Shown piece after piece: positions 8,466 through 17,993 of a stretch of 32,380 nucleotides of DNA. Positions within the stretch are counted from its first letter, which is position 1; every line of letters begins with the position of its first letter. Both the position numbers and the translations under genes were made by a program. The notes beneath the pieces were generated by a model. It ran no database searches. It saw only the letters and a program-made list of their open reading frames with translations, and was not told the DNA's origin. Source of the DNA: Tannerella sp. (lineage in GTDB: Bacteria; Bacteroidota; Bacteroidia; Bacteroidales; Tannerellaceae); the NCBI GenBank assembly GCA_031285685.1, contig JAITVS010000210.1, positions 1 through 32,380 of the forward strand, read 5' to 3'.

Positions 8466-8939
8466 ATGATTGTATCTGTAAATGTTTATTATGTGATTCT
8501 TGCATTAATTGTTCTTGCATTGTTTATTAAGCCGCTATATGCCCGCTTTATTAAAAAGCAAGGTAATAAATATGATGCTATGTATTTGTTAATTATCTTT
8601 TTGCTTCCGGTGAATTGGTACACGCCTAAGATTATAAGTGTTACCGATTGCGGGGAATATAAAAAAGAGGTGGTTCTGTTTCCTGCAAAAAGAAATGGCG
8701 TTGAGATGGGTTACGGGAAGAACACTTTTATATTTAATGATTCGGACAAAAAACTGATATTAGAATATCATTTTTATGGGAAAAATACTCCTGATGAAGA
8801 TGAGGTGGATGCAATGATCTTACCAGGTAATTATGTGAAAATAAACCGGGTTGGGGTAGATCATATTTTTGAAACACTGCCGGATAAAGTTTCCTCAAAA
8901 TCCGGAGGAGCTACAAAAACGTCATTGAGATGTGAATGA
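8466..8939 (+). CDS. Small inner-membrane protein of unknown function
   Basis: Starting at ATG 8466 the protein has 157 residues. Two hydrophobic segments open it (VYYVILALIVLALFIKPLY near residues 7-26, then MYLLIIFLLPVNWYT near 40-54), with a basic stretch between them (ARFIKKQGNK). This suggests a helical hairpin in the inner membrane with a soluble C-terminal domain of about 100 residues. That domain contains FPAKRNGVEMGYGKNTFIFN and a run of beta strands. An upstream in-frame ATG at 8388 would add 26 basic residues but lies before the promoter box, so I reject it. The T9SS cargo gene follows after 25 bases with no terminator between, so the two are probably co-transcribed. No family is recognised. 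Confidence 0.7.
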   Translation: MIVSVNVYYVILALIVLALFIKPLYARFIKKQGNKYDAMYLLIIFLLPVNWYTPKIISVTDCGEYKKEVVLFPAKRNGVEMGYGKNTFIFNDSDKKLILEYHFYGKNTPDEDEVDAMILPGNYVKINRVGVDHIFETLPDKVSSKSGGATKTSLRCE

Positions 8940-8964
8940 GGTATCAGAGCATATATAAAAAATA

Positions 8965-10203
8965 ATGAGAAAGAATATTAGCTGGATTTTCTTATCCTGT
9001 ATTACATTTTGTGTATACGGGCAAACCACATTATTTCCGGATAGTATGGTGCTGAAATCGTTAGACGGACAAAGCCTGAATAAACAAATGTCAACGTATG
9101 ATAATAACGGAAACGAATCCTCGAGGACGTATTATATTCGGGATAAAAAGAATAATGATTGGCTGAAATACATGGAATATACATACGAGCGGGATCATTC
9201 CGGAAATCAAATCTCGGAAATTGCGTTTATGCAGGATACTGCATCAAATCAATGGGTTGGTGTTTCCAATCAGTTATTTCTGTTTGATGAAAATGGAAAT
9301 GAGATTGAAAAGGTCTGTTATGGGTGGAATAGGCAGACGGGTGATTGGGAAACAAATCATAAGTGTGTCACCGGATTCGACGAAGATGGAGTAATGGAAA
9401 ACGATATTTCTTATATTGGCATTGAGAATCAATGGGTTGAATATTCGCAGAAAGATTATAAGTATGAATTTGATAATGCGGGGAATATAGTTGAAATGCT
9501 CATTTTTGACTTGAAATATAAAGATGTCAAATCGAATGTGAATGCCAGTAAAAAATATGAGTATGCATATGATAAGCAGGGTAATCTGACTTTATCTGTC
9601 CTTTATGAAAGGTCGGATGAGTCTCAATGGGTTCCTAAGTATAGATATGAATATGAGTTTGATTCAAATGATAACCAGACTTTAGAGATTTTCCTTGTGG
9701 GGGATCCGGATTATGATGGCTGGCGTGCGCACTATAAATACGGGCATTCTTATGATGAAGACGGAAATCTGATATCTATGTTTTATTATTCATGGAATAT
9801 GGATAAACAGGACTGGGTAGGAGTCTATAATTATCAGTATTTTTATGATTCGGACAAAAATTCTGAATATATCAATCTGTATGTATGGGAAAACGGCGAT
9901 TGGCGTTTTAATGAGAGGGCGGACTATTATTATACTGTCCGGCAGAATCCGGAAAACAATACCCGTGTATCTGAAAAGTTAACAGCATCTGTTTATCCGA
10001 ACCCTGTAGCCGGTTTTTTTACAGTTGCAGGGGCTGAGCATTCGAATCTGATAATTGTCGATATGCAGGGACGTGTCCTGTTGACCAGGAAGAATATAAG
10101 TAATCAGGAAGTGGTTCAGGCCGGAAGTTGGCCAAACGGAGCTTATTTTATTATACTGAATAAAGGCGATGAAAAAATCTCACGAAAAATCCTGAAAAAA
10201 TAA
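8965..10203 (+). CDS. Secreted repeat protein with T9SS type A C-terminal sorting domain
   Basis: 412 residues. A signal peptide ends near CVYG before Gln 20. Residues from about 40 to 325 are tandem units of about 40-50 residues built on the pattern YEYxYDxxGNxxxxxxY, for example YEFDNAGNIVEM, YAYDKQGNLTLS, YEFDSNDNQTLE, HSYDEDGNLISM. These resemble YD-like or DUF3836-type repeats of Bacteroidota surface proteins. Trp-Val and Asp-Trp pairs recur between them. The last 75 or so residues form a T9SS type A sorting domain: VYPNPVAGFFTV, LIIVDMQGRVLL, NGAYFIILNKGDEKISRKIL. The protein should cross the outer membrane by T9SS and be attached to the surface or released. It is probably in one operon with the small membrane protein 25 bases upstream. 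It converges with aroB after 20 bases. Its target or ligand is unknown. Confidence 0.85.
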   Translation: MRKNISWIFLSCITFCVYGQTTLFPDSMVLKSLDGQSLNKQMSTYDNNGNESSRTYYIRDKKNNDWLKYMEYTYERDHSGNQISEIAFMQDTASNQWVGVSNQLFLFDENGNEIEKVCYGWNRQTGDWETNHKCVTGFDEDGVMENDISYIGIENQWVEYSQKDYKYEFDNAGNIVEMLIFDLKYKDVKSNVNASKKYEYAYDKQGNLTLSVLYERSDESQWVPKYRYEYEFDSNDNQTLEIFLVGDPDYDGWRAHYKYGHSYDEDGNLISMFYYSWNMDKQDWVGVYNYQYFYDSDKNSEYINLYVWENGDWRFNERADYYYTVRQNPENNTRVSEKLTASVYPNPVAGFFTVAGAEHSNLIIVDMQGRVLLTRKNISNQEVVQAGSWPNGAYFIILNKGDEKISRKILKK

Positions 10204-10223
10204 GATATCTGGCTAAATGGAGA

Positions 10224-11276
10224 TTAATAAAGGTTTTCTCTGTAAAAATCGAATGATTCCAGTACCAATTCTTTACTTACTTCCTGATTGATGCGAATAT
10301 CTCCTATATCTCCCAGCAGGGTAAAGTTTATACGTCCTCCTTCATTCTTTTTGTCGTGTGTCATCAGTTCGTATATTGTGGCGTAATCATCACAGTTGAA
10401 GACAAACGAAGAATAATGTTCTTTGGTAAAATTGGTTACCTGGCTCAGAATCTGAGCCGGCATATTACATGATTTGTACGACAGGTATAGTTCACAGACC
10501 ATACCTGCTGCGACGGCATGTCCGTGGAGAATCGGGTTGTTTCTTGCAAACGAAAGGCTTTCGAATGCATGCCCTATCGTGTGACCGAAATTAAGCGCTT
10601 TGCGTATTCCCAGTTCTTTCGGGTCTTCTTCAACAAAACGTTCTTTTACCGCAACAGATGTACTTACCAGATCATTTAATTTTTCAATGTCAAGCTCCTT
10701 TTGTTCGATGTCGAAAGCGAGTACGTCGTCGAATGATTTTTGGTTGCTTATCACCCCATGCTTTATCATTTCAGCATATCCGGATAGGAGATTGTCACGA
10801 TCCAGTGTTTTCAGGAATAAACAATCAATCATGACGCAATCGGGAATGTAAAAGGAGCCGATTTCGTTTTTCAGTCCATTGAAATTGATACCCGTCTTTC
10901 CTCCTACGGCAGCGTCTACCGATGCCATCAGCGTAGTGGGTATGTTGAGATTGTGCAATCCACGTTTGAATGTGGCTCCGGCAAATCCCCCTAGGTCGGT
11001 TACCATCCCTCCCCCGATATTGATAAGCAGAGAGTTGCGTGAGGCACCGTTTTTAGACAAGACATCCCATATGGCTGATACCTGTTTTATATCTTTATGC
11101 GTATCGCCGGCCTCAATCGTTATATATGTGAAATCCCTGCCGGCCAGAGCTACCTCTAAAAGCGGAAGGCATTTATCACGGGTATTCGCGTCGGTAAGAA
11201 CAAAAACTTTATCATGCTTATGCGATGACAAGTAGGTCGAAAGTTCCGATACAATATCTTTTGTTATAATAACCAT
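10224..11276 (-). CDS. aroB: 3-dehydroquinate synthase
   Basis: 350 residues, normal for AroB. The enzyme uses NAD+ and a divalent metal to turn DAHP into 3-dehydroquinate, the second step of the shikimate pathway, in the cytoplasm. Visible hallmarks are the nucleotide-binding LLINIGGGMVTDLGGFAG (about 83-100), IPTTLMASVDAAVGGKTGIN (112-131), and the metal ligands expected from characterised AroB enzymes: Glu169 in GYAEMIKHG, His232 in NFGHTIGHAFE and His251 in LHGHAVAAGM. All catalytic motifs are intact. The start at 11276 gives the normal N-terminal length. The gene lies alone on the minus strand, converging with the T9SS cargo gene and 288 bases downstream of alaS. The structured element in that gap probably separates the two transcripts, so aroB may have its own promoter just upstream of 11276, though I see no exact -7 box there. 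Confidence 0.96.
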   Translation of the reverse strand: MVIITKDIVSELSTYLSSHKHDKVFVLTDANTRDKCLPLLEVALAGRDFTYITIEAGDTHKDIKQVSAIWDVLSKNGASRNSLLINIGGGMVTDLGGFAGATFKRGLHNLNIPTTLMASVDAAVGGKTGINFNGLKNEIGSFYIPDCVMIDCLFLKTLDRDNLLSGYAEMIKHGVISNQKSFDDVLAFDIEQKELDIEKLNDLVSTSVAVKERFVEEDPKELGIRKALNFGHTIGHAFESLSFARNNPILHGHAVAAGMVCELYLSYKSCNMPAQILSQVTNFTKEHYSSFVFNCDDYATIYELMTHDKKNEGGRINFTLLGDIGDIRINQEVSKELVLESFDFYRENLY

Positions 11277-11360
11277 TATAAAGTGAAATGTTGAAAATTA
11301 AATCTTTAATTCAATGAATGAATAGTATGCGTGCAATAATTGTACGATTTATATGTTTAT

Positions 11361-11560
11361 CAGGAGAGTGGCTCAATTTGACCGACCTCGTGTGGTGAGC
11401 CGTTAAGTAGCGACAGAGGCGTCAAAAATCTATGCTGTTTGAGCTTGTAGCGAAGCGGAAAGCGAGTTACATAGATTTTAGCCGACGGAGCGTTAAGCTT
11501 AACGAAGCGAGGCGCACGAAGTCTTGCTTTTTGGTTCTTTTTAGCAAGAAAAAGAACGAG
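11361..11560. repeat. Palindrome-rich intergenic element between alaS and aroB
   Basis: This 200-base non-coding stretch holds several nested inverted repeats: GGCTCA (11370-11375) with TGAGCC (11396-11401); AAAATCTATG (11425-11434) with CATAGATTTT (11470-11479); the 14-base palindrome CGTTAAGCTTAACG (11491-11504); and GTTCTTTTT (11534-11542) with AAAAAGAAC (11549-11557) around a six-base loop AGCAAG. That loop is itself complementary to CTTGCT at 11523-11528. The element is richer in GC than normal intergenic DNA here and contains repeated CGAAGCG. It resembles a dispersed intergenic repeat (MITE- or REP-like) of the genome. The hairpin next to the alaS stop probably also serves as its terminator. 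Confidence 0.6.
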
Positions 11561-11564
11561 AACT

Positions 11565-14195
11565 TCAGTTAAGCCCTGCCGCTTCAAAGATTGCATCCAT
11601 AGCCGGCCTTAATCCGTCTTTGTTTTTTCCTCCCGCAGTTGCAAAGTGAGGTTGTCCTCCTCCGCCTCCCTGTATGTATTTAGCGCCTTCTTTTATTAAT
11701 TTTGCAGCATCGAAACCATCGGCAACCAATGAGTCGCTTAGCATGATAACCAGGCCACACTTTTCATGATCTTCGATTCCTGCAACAAATAAAACTTTTT
11801 CTTCATCGGAAAATTCGCCTCTGATCTGAAATGCGACGTCTTTGAATGCTTCGATGTTTCCGTTTCCATTGAATGATAGTAGTTTAATGCCGTTTCTGTC
11901 AATGGCGTGTGATAAGATATATTTTTTTATTGAAGCCACTTTCTCTTTCAGATAATCTGCAAGTTGCTTTTTCAGCTCTGAATTTTCTTCGATCGACTTT
12001 TTGATTGTTACGGATAGGTTCGGTACGTTATTGAACATCGTACGTAGTTCGCGAATCATATCCTGGGCGCGATAGAACATTGCTTCCGCCCCCTCGGCAG
12101 TCACCGCTTCGATACGGCGCACACCTGCGGCAATAGAACTTTCACTAATCACATACATCGAACCGATCATTCCGGTCGAGGAAATATGCGTACCTCCACA
12201 TAACTCTATGGATGAACCGAAACGTACTACACGAACATCCTCACCGTATTTTTCCCCAAACAAGGCCATCGCGCCCATGTTTTTAGCTTCTGCTATCGGT
12301 ATATGACGATGTTCCTCCAGCGATATGTTTTCGCGTATTTTGGCATTTACAATCATTTCAACCTTGCGGATTTCTTCGTCCGTGACTTTCTGGAAATGAG
12401 AAAAGTCAAAACGAAGCGCTTCCGGAGATACAAACGAACCTTTCTGTTCTACGTGTGGCCCCAGAACTTCGCGCAATGCTTCATGCAGAAGGTGGGTTGC
12501 GGAATGATTACATTCCGAGCGAACTCTCATTTCCTTATTGATCCTTGCAGTAAACGTGCCTGTTAAGTCTTTCGGCAGTTTGACGGTGATATGTACCGGA
12601 AGGTTGTTCTCGCGTTTTGTGTCAATGATGTCTGTTTTCTCTCCGTCGGAAGAAATCAGCCAGCCGCTATCTCCGACCTGTCCTCCCATCTCGGCATAAA
12701 ACGGGCTTTTATCCAGTACAATCTGATATAACTCCTTGTTTTTCTGTTTAATTTTGCGGTAGCGAAGTATCTCTGCATCACATTCGCACATATCGTACCC
12801 GACAAAACCGGTATCGCCTTCTTTGATAACTGTCCAGTCGCCGGTCTCGATTGCCGCCGCATTACGGGCGCGATCTTTCTGCTTTTGCATTTCCGCATTG
12901 AATGTTTCAATGTCGACCGTCATGTCGTTTTCGCGGAGAATGAGTTCTGTAAGGTCTAACGGGAATCCATAGGTATCGTACAATACGAAAGCGTCGGTAC
13001 CGTCGATTATTTTTTGTCCTGCAGCTTTGGACTCTTCAATTTTTTTGTCAAGTAAGCGTATGCCTGTTTCGAGCGTGCGGAGGAATGAATCTTCTTCTTC
13101 TTTCATGACTTTACCGATCAGTTCCTGTTGGGCGGCAAGTTCCGGATAGGCTGTTCCCATCGTGTCGATAAGAACCGGCAGCAGCTTGTACATGAATGCT
13201 TCTTTACGTCCGAGGAATGTATAGCCGTAGCGTACGGCACGGCGCAGTATGCGGCGTATCACATATCCGGCTTTGGCATTTGAAGGTAATTGCCCGTCGG
13301 TAATGGAGAAGGCAATCGTACGAATGTGGTCTGCAATAACGCGCATTGCAATATCTTTTTGCTTGTCGGTACCGTATAGTGTACCGGCCATGTTTGCAAT
13401 TGCGTGAATGATCGGTTGAAATACATCCGTGTCATAATTGGATGTTTTGCCTTGCAAAGCCATACAGAGGCGCTCGAATCCCATACCGGTATCAATGACC
13501 TTATTCGGAAGCGGTTCGAGCGAACCGTCCGCTTTACGGTTGTATTGCATAAATACAAGATTCCATATCTCAACAACCAGCGGATTATCCTTGTTTACCA
13601 GACTCGCTCCGGGCGAAGCTTTCCGTTCTTCTTCGGAACGCAGGTCGATATGTATTTCCGAACACGGTCCGCAAGGACCCGTGTCTCCCATTTCCCAAAA
13701 ATTATCCTTTTTGTTTCCTTCCAGTATATGGTCTTCCGGTAGGTACTTCTCCCAATATCCGGCTGCTTCATTATCGCGTTCGAGTCCTTCCGAAGGGCTG
13801 CCTTCAAATACAGTTGCATAAAGTTGCTCAGGATTCAGATGCAGTGTATCAACAAGGTATTCCCAGGCCCATTCGATGGCCTCCTTTTTGAAATAATCTC
13901 CGAACGACCAATTTCCAAGCATCTCAAACATCGTATGATGGTAGGTATCGTGTCCTACTTCTTCCAGATCGTTGTGTTTTCCGCTGACACGAAGACATTT
14001 CTGGGAGTCGGCGATACGCGGATATTTGATTGGTGCGTTACCGAGTATGATGTCTTTAAACTGATTCATACCGGCATTTGTGAACATCAATGTCGGATCC
14101 CCTTTTACCACCATCGGTGCGGAAGACACAATATGGTGAGCTTTTGATGCAAAAAACTGCAAAAACGATTCTCTGATTTCTTTTGCTGTAAGCAT
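11565..14195 (-). CDS. alaS: Alanyl-tRNA synthetase
   Basis: 876 residues, typical full length. It charges tRNA-Ala with alanine in the cytoplasm and edits mischarged serine or glycine. The class II catalytic core is at the N-terminus (FxxFxxKxH as [12 protein letters not shown], then [19 protein letters not shown], and the motif 2 region [16 protein letters not shown]). The editing domain shows the zinc-binding [11 protein letters not shown] near residue 560 and the CGGTH motif near 665. The C-Ala domain ends with [17 protein letters not shown]. Start ATG 14195 gives the standard N-terminus ([15 protein letters not shown]). It is divergent from the M23 peptidase gene, with overlapping promoters in the 110-base gap, an arrangement I associate with Bacteroidales. 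No defects are visible. Confidence 0.97.
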   Translation of the reverse strand: MLTAKEIRESFLQFFASKAHHIVSSAPMVVKGDPTLMFTNAGMNQFKDIILGNAPIKYPRIADSQKCLRVSGKHNDLEEVGHDTYHHTMFEMLGNWSFGDYFKKEAIEWAWEYLVDTLHLNPEQLYATVFEGSPSEGLERDNEAAGYWEKYLPEDHILEGNKKDNFWEMGDTGPCGPCSEIHIDLRSEEERKASPGASLVNKDNPLVVEIWNLVFMQYNRKADGSLEPLPNKVIDTGMGFERLCMALQGKTSNYDTDVFQPIIHAIANMAGTLYGTDKQKDIAMRVIADHIRTIAFSITDGQLPSNAKAGYVIRRILRRAVRYGYTFLGRKEAFMYKLLPVLIDTMGTAYPELAAQQELIGKVMKEEEDSFLRTLETGIRLLDKKIEESKAAGQKIIDGTDAFVLYDTYGFPLDLTELILRENDMTVDIETFNAEMQKQKDRARNAAAIETGDWTVIKEGDTGFVGYDMCECDAEILRYRKIKQKNKELYQIVLDKSPFYAEMGGQVGDSGWLISSDGEKTDIIDTKRENNLPVHITVKLPKDLTGTFTARINKEMRVRSECNHSATHLLHEALREVLGPHVEQKGSFVSPEALRFDFSHFQKVTDEEIRKVEMIVNAKIRENISLEEHRHIPIAEAKNMGAMALFGEKYGEDVRVVRFGSSIELCGGTHISSTGMIGSMYVISESSIAAGVRRIEAVTAEGAEAMFYRAQDMIRELRTMFNNVPNLSVTIKKSIEENSELKKQLADYLKEKVASIKKYILSHAIDRNGIKLLSFNGNGNIEAFKDVAFQIRGEFSDEEKVLFVAGIEDHEKCGLVIMLSDSLVADGFDAAKLIKEGAKYIQGGGGGQPHFATAGGKNKDGLRPAMDAIFEAAGLN

Positions 14196-14231
14196 ACTTG
14201 TCTTTCTATATTGTTAATTATCTGAAAACAG

Positions 14232-14262
14232 TTTGCAAAAGTACTGTAAATAATTAATTTTG
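14232..14262 (+). promoter_or_regulatory. Divergent, interleaved promoters of the M23 gene (+) and alaS (-)
   Basis: Plus strand: TTTG (14232-14235), 19 bases, TAATTTTG (14255-14262), a full Bacteroides consensus promoter for the M23 gene. Minus strand: TACTTTTG (complement of 14236-14243) is an exact -7 box for alaS, starting at the base next to the plus-strand -33 element. RNA polymerase can probably occupy only one at a time. Confidence 0.65.
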
Positions 14263-14305
14263 CAGTAAAATATAGAAGAAAAATTTAAGAAGACAGTATT
14301 ATTGC

Positions 14306-15289
14306 ATGGGAATCTTTAAATCTCGGAAAACATACTACATGTATAATCCCAGAACGCTTGAATACGAAAGGGTTTACCCTTCCGCAAAAGAACGATTTCT
14401 GGTCGTATTAAGAAACTTAAGTTTAGGTTTGATTATTGGTGTAGCTGCCTTTTTCGGGTTTATTCATTTTTTTGATTCTCCGATGGAATCACTGTTGCGC
14501 AAGGAGAATAAATTGCTTCAAACACACTATGATTTATTATTGATGGAATTAAATCAGGCGAATGATGTCCTGGAAGATCTGCAACAAAGAGACGAAAAAT
14601 TATACCGGGCCATTTTTAATGCGGATTCAATACCGATGTCTATCCGTAAATCGGGATTCGGCGGATCTAACCGCTATGAGCATCTGAAAGGGTTGCCTAA
14701 TTCCGATCTGGTGATAGAGACTACCCAAAGAATGGATATTCTTAAAAAACAACTTTATGTTCAGTCTAATTCTCTGGAAGAGATTATCTCTCTTGGGAAA
14801 GATATGGAGAATAAGTTGCGTTGTATTCCTGCTATTCAACCTGTTGCAAATAAGGATCTGAAGCGGACGGCATCCGGTTACGGAATGCGTATCGATCCGA
14901 TTTATCGTATTCCGATGTTTCATTCGGGTATGGATTTTACGGCAGATACCGGCACGGAGATCTATGCAACAGGTGACGGGACAGTGATACAGGCTTCATG
15001 GAAGCAGGGTTACGGAAACTGTGTTATTGTTGATCACGGATATGATTACGAAACGTTATACGGACATATTGATAAATATAAAGTGCGCGTAGGTCAGAAA
15101 GTTACACGTGGTGAAGTGATTGCTACCGTTGGTAATACAGGCAAATCTACCGGACCTCATCTGCATTATGAAGTGATATACAGGGGCCGTCACGATAATC
15201 CGGCAAAATATTATTTCCAGGATCTTACGCCTGAGGAATTTGACCAAATGATACAGATTGCAGAAAATCACGGGCAGGTAATGGATTAA
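14306..15289 (+). CDS. Membrane-anchored M23 (LytM) family peptidoglycan endopeptidase
   Basis: 327 residues. A cytoplasmic N-terminus with the motif TYYMYNPRTLEYERV precedes one transmembrane helix (about 31-56), so the protein is anchored in the inner membrane with its bulk in the periplasm. Residues 60-170 are coiled-coil-like (LRKENKLLQTHYDLLLMELN). The M23 domain runs from about 186 to 300 with metal ligands His206 and Asp210 (HSGMDF) and the HxH pair His285/His287 (GPHLHYEV). All zinc ligands are present, so it is probably an active peptide cross-link hydrolase and not a degenerate activator. The N-terminal TYYxYNPxTLxYE motif is typical of Bacteroidota versions. The MerR gene starts two bases after its stop, so the two are co-transcribed. 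A consensus promoter lies 44 bases upstream of the ATG. Confidence 0.9.
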   Translation: MGIFKSRKTYYMYNPRTLEYERVYPSAKERFLVVLRNLSLGLIIGVAAFFGFIHFFDSPMESLLRKENKLLQTHYDLLLMELNQANDVLEDLQQRDEKLYRAIFNADSIPMSIRKSGFGGSNRYEHLKGLPNSDLVIETTQRMDILKKQLYVQSNSLEEIISLGKDMENKLRCIPAIQPVANKDLKRTASGYGMRIDPIYRIPMFHSGMDFTADTGTEIYATGDGTVIQASWKQGYGNCVIVDHGYDYETLYGHIDKYKVRVGQKVTRGEVIATVGNTGKSTGPHLHYEVIYRGRHDNPAKYYFQDLTPEEFDQMIQIAENHGQVMD

Positions 15290-15291
15290 TC

Positions 15292-15681
15292 ATGGCAAAG
15301 ACTATCGTTACAAAAATGTTTTATTCGATAAAAGAGGTTGCTTCTCTTTTAGGAGAGACAGAGCCTACGCTGCGCTACTGGGAAGGAGAGTTCCAGGATG
15401 TGATTTCTCCACAGCGTAATGAGCGGGGTGTTCGTTTTTATAAAGAAAAAGACATTGATGATATACGACTGATAAAATATTTAATACGGGATTGCGGCCT
15501 TACGCTTGACGGTGTTCGTAAGAAACTCCGGAACAATAAAGAAAGTGCGGTGCGGCAGGCGAAGGTGGTTCAGCATCTCGAAAATATCAGGGCTAAACTT
15601 AAAGATTTGGGTGAGGCGATGGATGAGGTTGAAAAGATGAAACTCAAATTGAGATATGAGAATAGTGCATTCAACGGTTGA
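15292..15681 (+). CDS. MerR-family transcriptional regulator
   Basis: 129 residues. Residues 8-78 form a MerR-type winged helix-turn-helix: MFYSIKEVASLLGETEPTLRYWE, followed by the wing with NERGVRFYKEKDIDDIRLIKYLI. The C-terminal half (about 80-129) is a coiled coil for dimerisation (KVVQHLENIRAKLKDLGEAMDEVEKMKLKL). There is no cysteine cluster or effector domain, so it is not a metal sensor of the classical kind. It starts two bases after the M23 gene stop, implying translational coupling and a possible role in controlling envelope genes, though its targets are unknown. A second ATG at 15316 would remove the first eight residues and cannot be excluded. It converges with relA with a 24-base gap. 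Confidence 0.88.
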   Translation: MAKTIVTKMFYSIKEVASLLGETEPTLRYWEGEFQDVISPQRNERGVRFYKEKDIDDIRLIKYLIRDCGLTLDGVRKKLRNNKESAVRQAKVVQHLENIRAKLKDLGEAMDEVEKMKLKLRYENSAFNG

Positions 15682-15705
15682 GTACCAAACATTGGGAAGA
15701 AATAG

Positions 15706-17979
15706 TTAATCTACCACCCGTGATACCGACTTTATATTTTTGATTTTCGCCAGGGAGATGCACATTTTCTGGATATCTTCCACATCATGGACAAGCATGT
15801 TTATTTTTCCTTCGAATACTCCGTCCTTTGTTTCTATCAACAGACGTATGATATTGACATTATAGTCCGAAATGGTTTTTGCGATATCGGTGAGTACGCC
15901 GATAGCGTCAATACCGATTACCTTCAGTGTGGCTTCGAACGAAGTGCTTGTATGACTACTCCATACGGTTGATAAGATACGGTCTCCGAAACTGCTTTTG
16001 AGGCGTGATCCGATGGGACACGAATGCTTATGAACGACTACGGTGTTATCATCATTTATAAAACCGAATACATCGTCTCCCGGGATGGGCTTGCAGCAAT
16101 TGGCTACTACATAATTGCGTTGTCCCAGCGCATCTTCACGTAATTCGTAGGGTTTTGTTCTGTCAAAAGACAGGCTTTTGGTATTTTTTTGAGGAAGGGG
16201 GTTGATTGTATCTGATTTTTTCTTCCCGATCCTGAATATTTTGCCTAACCCTTTTATAATGGAATTAGAGTTTTCTTCTTTCAGGATTTTGCGCAGGTTA
16301 TCGGGTATGGCCACCTCGTTTTTTTCTACGGCATAATAGAAGTCCTCGCGTTTGGGAAATCCGAAATATACGGATAACTTATCCAGATATGATTGTGTCG
16401 GTTCGAGGGATGCTTTAGCAAAAGCTTCTTTTACTTTTTCTTTTCCGATTTTGGCCAGTTCTTTTCTTTCGCGTCGCAGAACGGCTTCAATTTTGGTTCT
16501 TGCTTTTGCTGTGGTTACGTAATTCAGCCATTCGACCTTGGGATGTTGGGATTTGGAGGTGAGTATTTCGACCTGATCCCCGCTTTCAAGTTTATGGCTT
16601 AACGGTACTAAGTTATGATTTACTTTTGCACCTATACAAGTATCGCCGATATTTGTATGCAGGTTATACGCAAGATCAAGAGCTGTGGCCCCTTTAGGTA
16701 ATGTCCTTAGATCACCTTTAGGGGTGAAAACGAAAATCTCGGAAGAGAAGAGATTCATCTTTATCGTATCAAGGAAATCAAGAGAGTTAGGATTCGGATT
16801 TTCAAGAATTTCCGTGATTGTACGTAGCCATTTATCCAGTTCGGAATCTTCTTCGATGTTATGTTCCTTATATTTCCAGTGTGCGGCAAATCCTTTCTCA
16901 TCGATCTCATTCATGCGCTTACTGCGGATCTGTATTTCAATCCATTGTCCGTCAGGTCCCATGACTGTAAGATGAAGCGCCTGATAACCGTTTGCCTTGG
17001 GGCGGCTGACCCAGTCACGGAGGCGGTCCGGGCGTGTACGGTAGATATCTGTTATGGCTGCATAGATGTCCCAGCATAGATTTTTTTCGTCTACATCGCC
17101 TGTCGGCTCAAAAATGATACGTACCGCGAAAATATCATAGATATCTTCAAAAGGAACCCCTTTTGTATTCATTTTATTCCAGATGGAATAAGCTGATTTT
17201 ACACGGGTTTTCATTTCATAAGTAAGCTCGAGTTCCTGGAGGCGGTGGCGTACGGGCTTTGCGAAGTTATCAAATAAGCGCTGGCGTTGCTCTTCCGTAT
17301 TTTTAAGCTTTTCGTTGATGATGCGGAAATCTTCGGGGTGTTCGTATTTGAAGCTTAAGTCTTCAAGTTCCGTTTTAATGGCGAATAATCCCAGGCGATG
17401 TGCCAGCGGTGCGTAAATATACATGGTCTCGCCTGCAATCTTAAATTGTTTATCCGTGCGCATTGCACCAAGCGTACGCATGTTATGTAAACGGTCTGCG
17501 ATCTTTATGAGAATAACGCGGATATCACTGCTCATGGTAAGGAGTAGCCTGCGTAGGTTCTCCGCCTGTACCGATGCATTTTTTGCAAATACCCCTCCGG
17601 AGATCTTGGTCAGTCCGTCGACTATCTCCGCAATCTTATTGTCGAACATATTGGCAATGTCCTTTACTTCATATTCGGTATCTTCCACGACATCATGTAA
17701 AAGAGCGGCGCAAATAGAGGTAGAGCCGAGCCCCATTTCTCCACATACGATCTGTGCAACTGCGAGGGGGTGCATGATATAAGGGTCTCCGTCACGACGT
17801 TTCACCCCGTAATGAGCTTGCTTTGCAAAATTGAACGCTTTTGTAATGCGGTCGATTTTACGACGATGGTTGGAATGCAAATATTCACACATCAGAGTTT
17901 CAAACTCTTTTTGAACCATGTATTCGTGAACTATAGCCAATTGTTCCGGATCCAGTTCTTTCACCTGTTGTTCGCTCAT
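15706..17979 (-). CDS. Bifunctional (p)ppGpp synthetase/hydrolase, RelA/SpoT family
   Basis: 757 residues, long-form Rsh enzyme. It makes and degrades the alarmone (p)ppGpp on amino-acid or carbon starvation. Domains in order: HD hydrolase (about 50-200) with the His95-Asp96 pair in LLHDVVEDTEY and RLHNMRTL; synthetase (about 255-365) with RVKSAYSIWNKM, DIFAVRIIF, NGYQALHLTV and EIQIRSKRMNEIDEKG; TGS (about 413-475, EIFVFTPKGDLRTLPKG); a zinc-finger/helical region with NCCKPIPGDDVFGF; and a C-terminal ACT domain (about 685-757). The HD pair and synthetase motifs both look intact, so I expect both activities. Start ATG 17979 lies 14 bases after the mltD stop, at the downstream end of the parA/parB/DUF5683/mltD string, so it is probably the last gene of that transcript. 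Confidence 0.95.
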   Translation of the reverse strand: MSEQQVKELDPEQLAIVHEYMVQKEFETLMCEYLHSNHRRKIDRITKAFNFAKQAHYGVKRRDGDPYIMHPLAVAQIVCGEMGLGSTSICAALLHDVVEDTEYEVKDIANMFDNKIAEIVDGLTKISGGVFAKNASVQAENLRRLLLTMSSDIRVILIKIADRLHNMRTLGAMRTDKQFKIAGETMYIYAPLAHRLGLFAIKTELEDLSFKYEHPEDFRIINEKLKNTEEQRQRLFDNFAKPVRHRLQELELTYEMKTRVKSAYSIWNKMNTKGVPFEDIYDIFAVRIIFEPTGDVDEKNLCWDIYAAITDIYRTRPDRLRDWVSRPKANGYQALHLTVMGPDGQWIEIQIRSKRMNEIDEKGFAAHWKYKEHNIEEDSELDKWLRTITEILENPNPNSLDFLDTIKMNLFSSEIFVFTPKGDLRTLPKGATALDLAYNLHTNIGDTCIGAKVNHNLVPLSHKLESGDQVEILTSKSQHPKVEWLNYVTTAKARTKIEAVLRRERKELAKIGKEKVKEAFAKASLEPTQSYLDKLSVYFGFPKREDFYYAVEKNEVAIPDNLRKILKEENSNSIIKGLGKIFRIGKKKSDTINPLPQKNTKSLSFDRTKPYELREDALGQRNYVVANCCKPIPGDDVFGFINDDNTVVVHKHSCPIGSRLKSSFGDRILSTVWSSHTSTSFEATLKVIGIDAIGVLTDIAKTISDYNVNIIRLLIETKDGVFEGKINMLVHDVEDIQKMCISLAKIKNIKSVSRVVD

Positions 17980-17993
17980 AGACCTGCCTGTAT

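Noticed and set aside
11360-11596. 78-codon minus-strand frame overlapping the alaS end
   Set aside because: It runs through the palindrome-rich element and has the composition of non-coding repeat DNA.
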